A stretch of 64,000 nt of DNA. Source: Denitrobacterium detoxificans. Lineage in GTDB: Bacteria > Actinomycetota > Coriobacteriia > Coriobacteriales > Eggerthellaceae. The first letter of the stretch is position 1. Each line of letters starts with the position of its first letter. The stretch spans positions 186,001 to 250,000 of the forward strand of contig NZ_SUUH01000003.1 in NCBI RefSeq assembly GCF_015062615.1, read 5' to 3'. Below the pieces are notes generated by a model. It saw only the letters and a list, made by a program, of their open reading frames with translations, made no database searches and was not told where the DNA came from. Positions 14,914 to 24,160 of this stretch are shown piece by piece. The translations under genes and the position numbers were made by a program.

Positions 14914-15369
14914 ATGAGCATCAATCGAGTTGTTATCAGCGGCAATCTCACGCGCGATCCCGATCTTCGCCAGACCAGCAGTGGCATGGCGGTTCTGGGC
15001 TTCGGCGTGGCGGTAAACGATCGTCGCAAGAACCCGCAGACTGGCGAGTGGGAAGATTATCCCAACTTCGTCGATTGCACCATGTTCGGTTCGCGTGCCC
15101 AGAGCATTTCCGGTTTCCTGCGCAAGGGAAACAAGGTTGCCATCGAAGGTAAGCTTCGCTGGAGCCAGTGGGAACGCGATGGACAGAAGCGCAGCAAACT
15201 CGAGGTCATTGTCGACGAAATCGAATTCATGACCCCGCGTGGCGACAACGGCGGCTATAACAATGGCGGTTACAGCAACGGTGGCTACAGCCAGCCTGCT
15301 GCTGCACCTGCGCCTGCGCCCCAGCCAGCGGTGGATGCTTCGGTCTACGATGAAGACATCCCGTTCTAG
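14914..15369 (+). CDS. ssb: Single-stranded DNA-binding protein
   Basis: Coats single-stranded DNA during replication and repair. The 151-residue protein has an OB-fold from residue 1 to about 108 (start SINRVVISGNLTRDPDLR, with GFGVAVNDRR and FVDCTMFG), a Gly/Asn/Tyr-rich and Ala/Pro linker, and the acidic tail DEDIPF that recruits partner proteins. It lies between rpsF and rpsR as in most bacteria. Confidence 0.98.
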   Translation: MSINRVVISGNLTRDPDLRQTSSGMAVLGFGVAVNDRRKNPQTGEWEDYPNFVDCTMFGSRAQSISGFLRKGNKVAIEGKLRWSQWERDGQKRSKLEVIVDEIEFMTPRGDNGGYNNGGYSNGGYSQPAAAPAPAPQPAVDASVYDEDIPF

Positions 15370-15390
15370 GGATCACGAAAGAGGTATGTA

Positions 15391-15654
15391 ATGTCTGATT
15401 ACGTGAAGCAGCCTCGTCGTAAGTACTGCCAGTTCTGCAAGGAAAACACTGAGTACATCGACTACAAAGATACCCAGATGCTGCGTAAATATGTAACCGA
15501 CCGCGGTAAAATCAAGCCTCGTCGCGTCACGGGTGCCTGCACCCAGCATCAGCGCGACATCGCGAACGCCGTGAAGCGCGCCCGCGAGATGGCTCTTATG
15601 CCGTACGCCGTGCCGTCCATCAGCGGCCGTGGCGATCGCCGCAATCGCGGTTAG
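15391..15654 (+). CDS. rpsR: 30S ribosomal protein S18 (zinc-ribbon form)
   Basis: The 87-residue protein contains YIDYKDTQMLRKYVTDRGKIKPRRVTG (conserved core around residues 22-48, described here by position). The CxxC at residues 11-14 plus a later Cys mark the zinc-binding C+ paralogue rather than the zinc-free form. Actinobacteria often carry both forms; whether this genome has a second cannot be seen here. Confidence 0.96.
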   Translation: MSDYVKQPRRKYCQFCKENTEYIDYKDTQMLRKYVTDRGKIKPRRVTGACTQHQRDIANAVKRAREMALMPYAVPSISGRGDRRNRG

Positions 15655-15669
15655 TTCGAAAGGATAGCC

Positions 15670-16212
15670 ATGAAAGTTATTTTGCTTCAAGAGCTGAAGG
15701 GGAGGGGAGTCGAAGGCGACGTCATCGAAGTTGCCGACGGTTTCGCCAACAACTTCCTGCTCCCGCAGAAGGTGGCTGTCAAGGCCACGAAGGGTAACCT
15801 GAAGCAGCTGGAAATGCGCCGTCACAACATCGCCAAGCGCGAGGAGACCCGCACGGCTACTGCCAACCAGCTGAAGGAAACCCTCGACGGCACCACCGTT
15901 CAGATCGACGCCCGCGTGGGCGAAGAGGGCCAGCTGTTCGGTTCCGTTACCGCTCAGATGATCGCCGACGCTGTGAAGGAACAGCTGGGCGTCGAGATCG
16001 ACCGTCGTCTGATCGACCTGAAGGCTCAGATCAAGACGGCTGGCGAGCACGAGGCCACCGTTGCCCTGCATCGCGACATTAAGGCCACGATCAAGATGAT
16101 CGTTGGCGACCCCGAGGCCATCGCTGCTGCCGCTGCCGCAGCTGGCATCATCGAGGAAGCTCCCGAGCAGGAAGCCGCTGAAGAGGAAGCTGCCGAAGAG
16201 GCCGCTGAATAG
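15670..16212 (+). CDS. rplI: 50S ribosomal protein L9
   Basis: Stalk-like 23S rRNA-binding protein. The N-terminal domain shows MKVILLQELKGRG and GDVIEVADGFANNFLLPQ; a long connecting helix and a C-terminal rRNA-binding domain follow. At 180 residues it is some 30 longer than the E. coli protein because of an acidic Ala/Glu tail after residue 155. Last gene of the rpsF operon, followed by a terminator hairpin. Confidence 0.97.
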   Translation: MKVILLQELKGRGVEGDVIEVADGFANNFLLPQKVAVKATKGNLKQLEMRRHNIAKREETRTATANQLKETLDGTTVQIDARVGEEGQLFGSVTAQMIADAVKEQLGVEIDRRLIDLKAQIKTAGEHEATVALHRDIKATIKMIVGDPEAIAAAAAAAGIIEEAPEQEAAEEEAAEEAAE

Positions 16213-16257
16213 TTCAGCCAAAAAATCTTTTCCACTGTCCTAGACGGTGGAAAATGT

Positions 16258-16299
16258 GGAAAACCCCCGAAGGCACAGGTTATGCCAAGGGGGTTTTCC
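16258..16299 (+). terminator. Terminator of the rpsF operon
   Basis: GGAAAACCCCC (16258-16268) pairs perfectly with GGGGGTTTTCC (16289-16299), with an inner GGCA/TGCC stem. A weaker mirrored pair TTTTCCAC/GTGGAAAA lies just upstream (16228-16254). From 16300 to 16428 I see no confident promoter for dnaB. Confidence 0.75.
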
Positions 16300-16428
16300 T
16301 TTGCCGTTGTGGAAAACCCAACCTTCGCATCCGACCATAAAAACGCCACTTGAACAGCGGTTATATTGGATTGCAATCTGGTGTACTATAACGGAATCGC
16401 ACGATGAAGAAGGAACTAGGGAGCACGC

Positions 16429-17817
16429 ATGCCCGATTACAATGAACCGGCTCTTTCGAAGGGCGGATCGAAGGAAACCCCGCATAACATCGAAGCCGAA
16501 CAATCGGTTCTCGCTGCGTGCATGCTCAATCAGGAAGCCATCGACGAGGTGGCTTCGAAGCTCATCCCCGAGAACTTCTACCGTCCCGCGCATCAGATCA
16601 TATTCCGCAGCATGTGCGAACTGCATGCGCGCAACCTGCCCATCGACCAGATTTCGCTTGCCGAGAACCTACGCGCGTCGGGCCAGCTCGAAGCTGCCGG
16701 TGGGAAGTCGTACCTGGTCGATCTGGCCGACAACACTTTCGCGCTCACGAACTGGATTATGCACACCGACGTGGTGAAGCGTACCTCCATCCTGCGCGAC
16801 CTTATTCGTGCCTCCGCCCAGATCACGGCTATGGCCTACGACGCGCCCGACGATCTGAACGAGGTTGTCGAAAGTGCCGAGAAAACGCTGTTCAGCGTTA
16901 CGGAGCAGCGCGTGTCCTCTACGTTTTCGCCCATTACCACGCTGCTCACCGAAGCATTCGACGACATTACGAAGCTTGCCGAACAAAAGACGCATATGGC
17001 GGGCGTGCCCACGGGCTTTACCGACGTCGACAACCTGTTCCACGGCTTTCGCGGCGGCGACTTGGTCATTCTTGCCGCTCGCCCCGGTGTTGGCAAAACG
17101 TCGTTCGCTTTGAACCTTGCCACCAACGCGGCGAAAGCTGGCTTTCCCACCACGTTCTTCTCGTTGGAAATGAGTGCGTCCCAGCTCGTCCAGCGTATCT
17201 TGTGCGCGGAAGCGCGCATCAGCTTGGAAAAGGTGCGTGGCGGCTTCCTGGGCGAATCCGATTGGCAGGCTCTGGCCGATGCCATTACCCGCCTTTCCAA
17301 CGTAGAGCTCTACATCGACGATACGCCCTCGCTTTCCATTTTGGAGGCCCGCGCCAAGGCGCGCCGCGAGCTGCGCAACAAGGACAAGGGCCTCATCATC
17401 GTCGACTACCTGCAGCTCATGAACCCGCCCCAAGCTCGCAAAGACGGCAACCGCGCCGTCGAGGTTGGCGAAATCAGTCGAGGCCTGAAAGTTCTGGCCA
17501 AGGAAATGGACATGCCCGTTATTGCTCTGTCGCAGCTTTCTCGTGCCGTCGAGCAGCGTGGCAAGAACAAGCGCCCCATGCTTTCCGACCTTCGTGAATC
17601 GGGCTCCATCGAGCAGGACGCCGACATCGTTATGTTTATCGACCGAAGCATGGACGAGATAGAGGCCGAATCCGATGAACGCCCCGACCTGGGCACGGCA
17701 AACCTCATCGTAGCCAAGCACCGTAACGGTTCCACGCGCGACATCACGCTTTCCTGGTCGGCCGAGAACACGGCATTTGGTAACTACATTGACGATAGCC
17801 GATTCGGGGGCATCTAA
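16429..17817 (+). CDS. dnaB: Replicative DNA helicase DnaB
   Basis: Hexameric 5'-3' helicase of the replication fork. The 462-residue protein has the N-terminal helical domain (NIEAEQSVLAACMLNQEAID) and the RecA-like C-terminal domain with Walker A ARPGVGKTSF (about residues 220-229), Walker B LIIVDYLQLM and the arginine-finger region. No intein or insertion disturbs it, and the length is normal. It follows the rpsF operon, a common arrangement. Confidence 0.97.
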   Translation: MPDYNEPALSKGGSKETPHNIEAEQSVLAACMLNQEAIDEVASKLIPENFYRPAHQIIFRSMCELHARNLPIDQISLAENLRASGQLEAAGGKSYLVDLADNTFALTNWIMHTDVVKRTSILRDLIRASAQITAMAYDAPDDLNEVVESAEKTLFSVTEQRVSSTFSPITTLLTEAFDDITKLAEQKTHMAGVPTGFTDVDNLFHGFRGGDLVILAARPGVGKTSFALNLATNAAKAGFPTTFFSLEMSASQLVQRILCAEARISLEKVRGGFLGESDWQALADAITRLSNVELYIDDTPSLSILEARAKARRELRNKDKGLIIVDYLQLMNPPQARKDGNRAVEVGEISRGLKVLAKEMDMPVIALSQLSRAVEQRGKNKRPMLSDLRESGSIEQDADIVMFIDRSMDEIEAESDERPDLGTANLIVAKHRNGSTRDITLSWSAENTAFGNYIDDSRFGGI

Positions 17818-17844
17818 ATGGGGCCGGTGCGCTAAACTCTTACC

Positions 17845-19110
17845 ATGAGCAAGCGCATTACATGGATCCACACCGCCGACCTTCACCTGGGCGCGCCTTT
17901 CAGGGGGCTGCGCGCGCTTTCGCCCGCTTGGGCCGATCGCATGGTGGAGGCTATTCCCGAGGCGTTTGATCGTCTTATCGACCTGGCCATTCAGCGCGAA
18001 GTTGATTTCATGGCCATCGCGGGCGACATTTTCGATGCCGCGCAGCCGTCATATCGCGACGTGCTGCACTTCGCCGACGGCATGAAGCGCCTTTCCGATG
18101 CCGGCATTCCCGTGTATTTCTGCACGGGCAATCACGATCCGTATACCAGCTGGAAAAATTCCTACGTGCGCCTTCCCGAAAGCGTGCACATGTTTCCCGC
18201 ATCGCAGCCAGGGTTCTTCCTGTACGAACGCGACGGCGAGCCCCTGTGCGTGCTGGGGGGTCGTGGGTACTACAATCAGACGGTTTCGGCCGAGGAGAAC
18301 CTGGCTGCGGGCATTACGAAGACTGCTGCCCAGGCGGCTCTAGGCGTGGAAGCCCCCTTCGGCGTGGGCGTGCTCCATACGGGCTTGCATCTCGACAACA
18401 TCAAGGCGCCCACCGATCCGCGCGAGCTTCGCGCCGCAGGATTCGACTATTGGGCGCTGGGCCATATCCACCAACCGTACTTCGACACGCCAATCGATCC
18501 CCATCTGGTCTTTTCCGGATGCATTCAGGGTCGCGACATCAAGGAGACGGGGTCGCGCGGCTGCTATGTGGTCACGCTGGAAGAGGGTGCCCCGAACCAG
18601 GCGGAGTTTGTTCCCCTGGCCAGCGTGGTGTGGCAGAAGCTCACGGTGGATATATCCGAATGTGCCACGCTCACCGATTGCCATGATGCCATCATGCGCG
18701 AGCTGTTTACGGCGAACGGCCACGCCCAGTGCGAGGAAATGGTCGAACGCGTAACGTTGGTGGGCAAGACGCCCCTGCATCACATCTTGCGCCAGCCTGG
18801 CGTGGTGGAGGACCTGCGCCAGCAGATCAACGATGGGTACCCCGTCTTCTTCTGCGATGCCCTCATCGACCGTACGAGCCAGCCCATCGACCGTGCCGCC
18901 TTGGCGGCGGAGGGGCTGTTCCCCTCGGCGTTGCTCGCGCAGTCTGCTCTCATGGAGGATTCTCCGAGCGATCAGGTAGATTACCTGCAGCACGAATTCC
19001 TGGCGCATAGCCTGCAGCTTCCCTCGTCGTGTGTGCGGGACATCGACCGTCTTATACGCGAAGCCGAAGAGGAAGTGCTCGATTTGCTGGGAGGTCCTAC
19101 CGATGACTAA
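17845..19110 (+). CDS. DNA repair metallophosphoesterase, YhaO/SbcD-like
   Basis: A 421-residue calcineurin-type phosphoesterase. The metal-ligand motifs are present in order: HTADLHLG (residues 9-16), AGDIFD, GNHDP, then LHTGLH and GHIHQP. This and the C-terminal accessory part match YhaO, the nuclease partner of the YhaN ATPase in Firmicutes; SbcCD and Mre11-Rad50 are the wider relatives. The next gene overlaps it by 8 bases and encodes the ATPase, so they surely form one complex, likely acting on DNA ends. Confidence 0.9.
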   Translation: MSKRITWIHTADLHLGAPFRGLRALSPAWADRMVEAIPEAFDRLIDLAIQREVDFMAIAGDIFDAAQPSYRDVLHFADGMKRLSDAGIPVYFCTGNHDPYTSWKNSYVRLPESVHMFPASQPGFFLYERDGEPLCVLGGRGYYNQTVSAEENLAAGITKTAAQAALGVEAPFGVGVLHTGLHLDNIKAPTDPRELRAAGFDYWALGHIHQPYFDTPIDPHLVFSGCIQGRDIKETGSRGCYVVTLEEGAPNQAEFVPLASVVWQKLTVDISECATLTDCHDAIMRELFTANGHAQCEEMVERVTLVGKTPLHHILRQPGVVEDLRQQINDGYPVFFCDALIDRTSQPIDRAALAAEGLFPSALLAQSALMEDSPSDQVDYLQHEFLAHSLQLPSSCVRDIDRLIREAEEEVLDLLGGPTDD

Positions 19111-21322
19111 CCGGCTGGGAACGCATTATCTGAAGCGCGTGATTATGGACGCCTATGGTGCCTTCGCGCGGCGCGAGGTAGGTCCGTTTGCTCCGGGGCT
19201 GAACGTGGTGTTCGGTCCGAACGAATCGGGGAAGACCACGTTGGCCTCGGCCATTGGCGGTGTGCTGTTTGGCTGGCCCGATGCGCGCATGGAGCGCAAT
19301 ACCTATCGTCCCGCTCATTCCGAGCGCGCCGTGACGCTCGAGTTCGCCGAAGATGGCGGTCCTGATGTCGTCCGCTGCACGCGCGTGCGCAATGCCGAGG
19401 GCATCAAGCCCGACCCGCACCCCTCGATCATCAGCGACATCGATGCTGAAACGTACGGAACGATCTTCTCGCTCGACTCCGACGAGCTTCGCAGCTTGGG
19501 GCATGTGGGAGACGTAACGTCGCGCCTGCTCACTGCAGGTGCCGGTACGGCATCCTCTCCGGCGGGCGCCGTGCGCGCCCTCAACGCATCGCTTTCCGAT
19601 TGCTTTTCGCGTGCCGCTGCGAAGGGCAATTCCATTGCCAACATACAGGCACGTCTCGATGAGGTGCGTGCGCAAGTGAACGAGGCCCAGGCCCAGGCTG
19701 CGCGCTATCGTCGCGAAGACGGTGAGATGGCCGAGCTTGCCAAGCGCCGCGTCGAGTTGCAGCGTGCCGTCGTTCGCCTGAACCAGGAGATCGAGTCGAT
19801 TACCGCCCAGCGCGAGGCGCTTCTCCATGCTCAGGACGAATCCGAACGGCTTTCCGCCGACCTTGCCGCGCTTGATGAACAAATGTCCCAGTTAGAAGCT
19901 GAGGAAGCGGAGCTCGAAGCCCGTCGTGGCGAGCGCTACCTGCGGCTCGATGCCGTGGAGGAACGCACGCTGCGCGAATCGCTCGACGACATGGCCGAAG
20001 AGCGGAATCGCCTGGAACATGGCGTTGCTTTGGCGAAGCAGGACTACGCGCTTTCGGTGGCGGGACACGAGGCGTTGGAGGAAGCCGATGACGTGAAGCG
20101 CCTCCAGGAGCGCGCTACGCGCCAGAAGCGCCTGCAGGTCGCCCTTTCCGCAGTACTGCCCATCTTGTTCGCCGTGGCGGGTACCTACGTGTTCGTGCGC
20201 GGCCGCCATATTTCCAGCCTTTCCATCACCGTGCTTGGCGTTGCGCTGGTGTTTTCCGCCGTCATTATGGCGCTTGCTGCCATCGTCATGCTCTTCCGCC
20301 CCAACCGCATGGAGGAAGACGTGGAGGCACGTTTGCGCGACTCTCAGCTGGTCATGCAGAAGGACAAGCGCAAGCTTCAGGTGAGCGAAGAGGCGCTGTC
20401 CGAACATAACCGCAGGGTAGACGAGTTCCTGGCCGAAGCGGGCATGCAGCGTGCTCGGGGCAGCTTGCGTCGCGCCCGGGCCTTGCTTGACGAGACGGGC
20501 GAGCTGCGGGCTCAGGCCACGCTGCTCGACCAGCGCCGCCAGTCCATCGAGTCTCAGCGCGCGTCAATCCAGAAAGCACTCGATCGCTGCTCTTCCGATA
20601 GTCGGAACGCCTTTTCCGCTTTGGGTCAGGAAGGCAGCGCTCCGCTCTCCGTCATTGATGAGCGCTTGCGCCTGCGCACCGAACAGCGCGATGCCCAATT
20701 GCGCACCATGGAAAGCGTCAATGCCCGGTATGGCGAGCTTTCCGCCACGTTGGGGCAGGCGCGTCATGCCAAGGCGTTTGACGAGGCGAAGCTTGCCCAG
20801 AACATGTTGCGTACGCGCATGCAGGACGCCCTGGAAGATTACGCGCGCCTGCTTCTGGCGCGTCGCATGCTGGAAGAGGCCATTGCCTCGTGGGAAGGCG
20901 ACAGCCAGCCAGCGGTGTACCGCCAGGCATCCGAGCTGTTCTCGCTCATGACCGATGGCGCCTGGTCGCAGGTGCGCATCAGTCGTGAAGGCGCACTCGA
21001 AGCGGTGCGTGCGAACGGTGAGCCATGCGCCATCGAGGTGCTTTCTCTGGGCACTTGCCAGCAGTTGTACCTTAGCCTGCGTATCACCTTGCTTATGACG
21101 GCTCGTAATGTGGGCGTGAACGTGCCCATCGTTGCCGACGACATCCTGGTGAATTTCGATGAGTCGCGCAGGAAGGGGGCGGCCCGTGCATTGGCGCTTC
21201 TGGCAACGCGCAGGCAGGTCATCATCCTCACGTGCCACAGGGAAGTTGTAAGGCTTATGCAGGATGTCGCCAGCGATGCTCATGTGGTCGAGCTGTCATA
21301 TATAATGGGCGATTGTGCATAG
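19103..21322 (+). CDS. YhaN-like SMC-type ATPase, partner of the nuclease
   Basis: A 739-residue Rad50/SbcC-like protein. Walker A is GPNESGKTTL near residue 38; long coiled-coil segments follow (about 185-330 and 410-600). Between them are two hydrophobic helices (about 345-400), the membrane hairpin characteristic of YhaN, which SbcC lacks. The ABC signature and Walker B lie near the C-terminus (IEVLSLGTCQQLYLSLR, PIVADDILVNFDE). The ATG at 19103 has GGGAGG 8 bases upstream and overlaps the nuclease stop. The frame also runs upstream to 19031, which would be out of keeping with the family start. Confidence 0.88.
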   Translation: MTNRLGTHYLKRVIMDAYGAFARREVGPFAPGLNVVFGPNESGKTTLASAIGGVLFGWPDARMERNTYRPAHSERAVTLEFAEDGGPDVVRCTRVRNAEGIKPDPHPSIISDIDAETYGTIFSLDSDELRSLGHVGDVTSRLLTAGAGTASSPAGAVRALNASLSDCFSRAAAKGNSIANIQARLDEVRAQVNEAQAQAARYRREDGEMAELAKRRVELQRAVVRLNQEIESITAQREALLHAQDESERLSADLAALDEQMSQLEAEEAELEARRGERYLRLDAVEERTLRESLDDMAEERNRLEHGVALAKQDYALSVAGHEALEEADDVKRLQERATRQKRLQVALSAVLPILFAVAGTYVFVRGRHISSLSITVLGVALVFSAVIMALAAIVMLFRPNRMEEDVEARLRDSQLVMQKDKRKLQVSEEALSEHNRRVDEFLAEAGMQRARGSLRRARALLDETGELRAQATLLDQRRQSIESQRASIQKALDRCSSDSRNAFSALGQEGSAPLSVIDERLRLRTEQRDAQLRTMESVNARYGELSATLGQARHAKAFDEAKLAQNMLRTRMQDALEDYARLLLARRMLEEAIASWEGDSQPAVYRQASELFSLMTDGAWSQVRISREGALEAVRANGEPCAIEVLSLGTCQQLYLSLRITLLMTARNVGVNVPIVADDILVNFDESRRKGAARALALLATRRQVIILTCHREVVRLMQDVASDAHVVELSYIMGDCA

Positions 21323-21415
21323 CGGGTTAGGCACGCGGCGTTATCAGCCCAAACGCAGGTGTTTGGGGCGCTCGCGAAACGCATCCCGCATTTTCTTCTG
21401 AGGAAAGGAAGTACC

Positions 21416-22711
21416 ATGCCCAGCACCGTGCTCGTCGGCGCCCAGTGGGGCGATGAAGGCAAGGGCAAAATCACCGATCTCATCTCGCGCGATTTCGATT
21501 ACGTCGTTCGCTACCAGGGCGGCAACAACGCCGGCCATACGGTAATCCATGGCGACAAGAAGCTCGCGCTGCATCTTATTCCTTCGGGCGTTATGTACGA
21601 GGGAATCACGCCGGTTATCGGCAACGGCGTCGTGGTCGACCCGCGCGTGCTCGTCGATGAGATGGCGAAGCTCGAGGCGCAGGGCATTTCCTGTGAGCAC
21701 CTGGTCATTTCCTGCGATGCGCACGTTATCATGCCCTATCACATCGACCTTGATGGCGCTTCCGAAATGCGCTTGGGTAAGAACGAAATCGGCACGACCC
21801 GCCGCGGCATTGGCCCCTGCTATCAGGATAAGGCCGCCCGCACGGGCATTCGCATCCAGGACCTGCTCGACGAGCATATCTTCCGCCAGAAGCTGGAAAC
21901 AGCGCTCGAGCTGAAGAACCAGATCCTGGAAAAGGTGTACGGCATGGCTCCCTACACGGTCGACCAGATCTGCAACGAGTACCTTCCGTACGCTGAGATC
22001 ATTCGACCCCATATGGCCGAGACCGCTCAGCTGCTGAACTCTGCGCTGGCCGAGGGCAAGAACATCCTGTTCGAAGGCGCGCAGGCCACCCTGCTCGACA
22101 TCGACCATGGTACGTATCCGTTCGTAACCAGCTCCAGCTGCTGTGCTGGCGGCGCATGCATCGGCACGGGCGTGGGCCCGAAGGCTATCGACCGCGTCAT
22201 TGGCATTTCGAAGGCCTACATCACGCGCGTGGGCAGCGGCCCGTTCCCCACAGAGCTGTTCGACGAAGACGGCGAGGCCCTGTGCGAAATCGGCGGCGAG
22301 TACGGCGTTACCACGGGTCGCAAGCGTCGCTGTGGTTGGTTCGATGCGGTTATCGCTCGCTACGCGGCCGATTGCAATAGCCTTACCGACATGGCGCTCA
22401 CTAAGCTCGACGTGCTTTCCGCGTTCGACACCATCAAGGTGTGCGTGGGCTACGAGGCCGACGGCAAGACGTACGACTATTTCCCCATGCAGCAGTCGGC
22501 GCTTTATCCCAACCACGTGAAGCCCATCTACGAAGAGCTTCCCGGTTGGAAGGGCCAGGACATCACCGGTTGCCGTTCCTTCGAGGAGCTGCCCGAAAAC
22601 GCCCAGGCCTACGTTACCTATCTCGAGGAAAAGGTTGGCGTGCCCATGAGCATCATTGCCGTAGGCCCCGACCGTGACCAGACAATCTTCCGCGGCTGGC
22701 AGTCGAAGTAA
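21416..22711 (+). CDS. purA: Adenylosuccinate synthetase
   Basis: GTP-dependent first step from IMP to AMP. The 431-residue protein starts with the P-loop block VGAQWGDEGKGK and has NAGHT, GTTRRGIGPCYQDK, EGAQATLLDIDHGTYPFVTSS and TTGRKRRCGWFDA, all diagnostic. The ATG at 21416 (GAGGAAAGGAAG upstream) is chosen over an earlier in-frame start at 21359. purD follows after 82 bases behind a hairpin. Confidence 0.98.
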   Translation: MPSTVLVGAQWGDEGKGKITDLISRDFDYVVRYQGGNNAGHTVIHGDKKLALHLIPSGVMYEGITPVIGNGVVVDPRVLVDEMAKLEAQGISCEHLVISCDAHVIMPYHIDLDGASEMRLGKNEIGTTRRGIGPCYQDKAARTGIRIQDLLDEHIFRQKLETALELKNQILEKVYGMAPYTVDQICNEYLPYAEIIRPHMAETAQLLNSALAEGKNILFEGAQATLLDIDHGTYPFVTSSSCCAGGACIGTGVGPKAIDRVIGISKAYITRVGSGPFPTELFDEDGEALCEIGGEYGVTTGRKRRCGWFDAVIARYAADCNSLTDMALTKLDVLSAFDTIKVCVGYEADGKTYDYFPMQQSALYPNHVKPIYEELPGWKGQDITGCRSFEELPENAQAYVTYLEEKVGVPMSIIAVGPDRDQTIFRGWQSK

Positions 22712-22717
22712 TTGAAG

Positions 22718-22746
22718 CGGCTTCGTTTCCCCGCGGAACGAAGCCG
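22718..22746 (+). terminator. Hairpin after purA, possible terminator
   Basis: CGGCTTCGTT (22718-22727) pairs perfectly with AACGAAGCCG (22737-22746). No T-run follows, so termination may be weak or factor-dependent. Confidence 0.45.
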
Positions 22747-22793
22747 TGTGGTATGTTCACCTATTATCGTGAATGAAAGAAGGAGCTAACAAC

Positions 22794-24086
22794 ATGAACA
22801 TCGTGGTACTGGGTTCCGGTGGACGCGAGCACGCCATTTGCTGGGCGCTGGCTCGTTCGCCGCGTTGCAGCACCCTGTATGCTGCTCCCGGCAATGGTGG
22901 CACGGCCCAGGTAGCCGAAAACGTTTCCGGCCTCGACATTACCGACGGCAATGCCCTGGTTGGCTTCTGCCGCGATCACGATATTGACATGGTGGTCATT
23001 GGCCCCGAGGCTCCGCTCGTAGCGGGCGTGGCCGACGTGCTGCGCCAGGCGGGCGTGCTGGTGTTTGGCCCCAGCGCTCAGGGTGCCCAGCTCGAGGGCA
23101 GCAAGACGTACAGCAAGCGCTTCATGCTGGACAATAACATCCCCACGGCCGCGTATGGCACGTTCACCGACGCCGCTTCGGCCGAGCAGTACGTGCGCGA
23201 CATGGGCGCTCCCATCGTGGTGAAGGCCGATGGCCTGGCCGCGGGCAAGGGCGTTATCGTGGCGGGCGACGTGGAAACCGCCGTCGATGCTGTGCGCAGC
23301 TGCTTCACCGGTGCCTTTGGCGAGGCTGGCAGCCGCGTAGTCGTCGAGGAATGCCTTACGGGTCCCGAGTGCTCGCTGCTGGCGTTTGTTTCCGGCGGCA
23401 AGGCCTTCTGCATGGCCACTGCACAAGACCACAAGCGCGCCTACGATGGCGACCTGGGCCCGAACACGGGTGGCATGGGCGTGTACTCTCCTGTGCCCAT
23501 CGTTACCGACGAAGAGCTCGCTGCCATGACGAAGATCATGGAAGATGCGGCAGCTGCCACGGCGCGCGAGCCGTTCGAGCAGGATTACCGCGGCGTGCTC
23601 TACGGCGGCTTCATGCTCACGCCCCAGGGCCCGAAGGTCCTGGAGTTCAATGCCCGCTTCGGCGATCCCGAAACGCAGGTCATCCTTCCACGTCTCCAGG
23701 GCGACCTGGTGAGCATCATGGAGGCCGTTGCCAAGGGCGCTCCCCAGGAAATCGAACTCTCCTGGCGCGAGGAATGGGCCGTGTGCGTGGTTCTGGCCAG
23801 CCAGGGTTACCCTGGCGCCTACGAGAAGGGCAAGGTCATTCTGGGCATCGACGAAGCCGAGCAGCTTCCGGGCGTTACGGTGTTCCATGCGGGCACCACG
23901 TTCAACACCGATGGCGAGCTGATCACCAACGGCGGTCGCGTGCTGAACGTCGTTGCCCTGGGCAGCTCGTTCGAAGAGGCGCGCGAGCGTGCGTACGAGG
24001 CATGCGACTGCATCAACTTCGAGGGCAAGCAGCTGCGCACCGACATTGGCGCGAAAGCCGCAGCGGGGCGCGCTTCCTGGGACTAG
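22794..24086 (+). CDS. purD: Phosphoribosylamine-glycine ligase (GARS)
   Basis: ATP-grasp enzyme adding glycine to phosphoribosylamine in purine synthesis. The 430 residues start NIVVLGSGGREHAICW and include IGPEAPLVAGVADV, VKADGLAAGKGV, NTGGMGVYSPVP and LEFNARFGDPETQ. The ATG at 22794 has AAGGAGC at 10 bases; a start at 22773 would lack one. It is a stand-alone PurD, not fused to PurM or PurN. Confidence 0.98.
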   Translation: MNIVVLGSGGREHAICWALARSPRCSTLYAAPGNGGTAQVAENVSGLDITDGNALVGFCRDHDIDMVVIGPEAPLVAGVADVLRQAGVLVFGPSAQGAQLEGSKTYSKRFMLDNNIPTAAYGTFTDAASAEQYVRDMGAPIVVKADGLAAGKGVIVAGDVETAVDAVRSCFTGAFGEAGSRVVVEECLTGPECSLLAFVSGGKAFCMATAQDHKRAYDGDLGPNTGGMGVYSPVPIVTDEELAAMTKIMEDAAAATAREPFEQDYRGVLYGGFMLTPQGPKVLEFNARFGDPETQVILPRLQGDLVSIMEAVAKGAPQEIELSWREEWAVCVVLASQGYPGAYEKGKVILGIDEAEQLPGVTVFHAGTTFNTDGELITNGGRVLNVVALGSSFEEARERAYEACDCINFEGKQLRTDIGAKAAAGRASWD

Positions 24087-24119
24087 CCCGCATCATAGGG
24101 GGTACTCAGAGTAATTGAG

Positions 24120-24139
24120 GGGGACGCGCATGCGTCCCC
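24120..24139 (+). terminator. Hairpin between purD and the radical SAM gene
   Basis: GGGGACGC-GCAT-GCGTCCCC, a perfect 8-base stem with a tetraloop but no T-run; it may be a weak terminator or a structured leader of the next gene. Confidence 0.4.
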
Positions 24140-24160
24140 TGTGTGTGAAAAGGATTGGCA

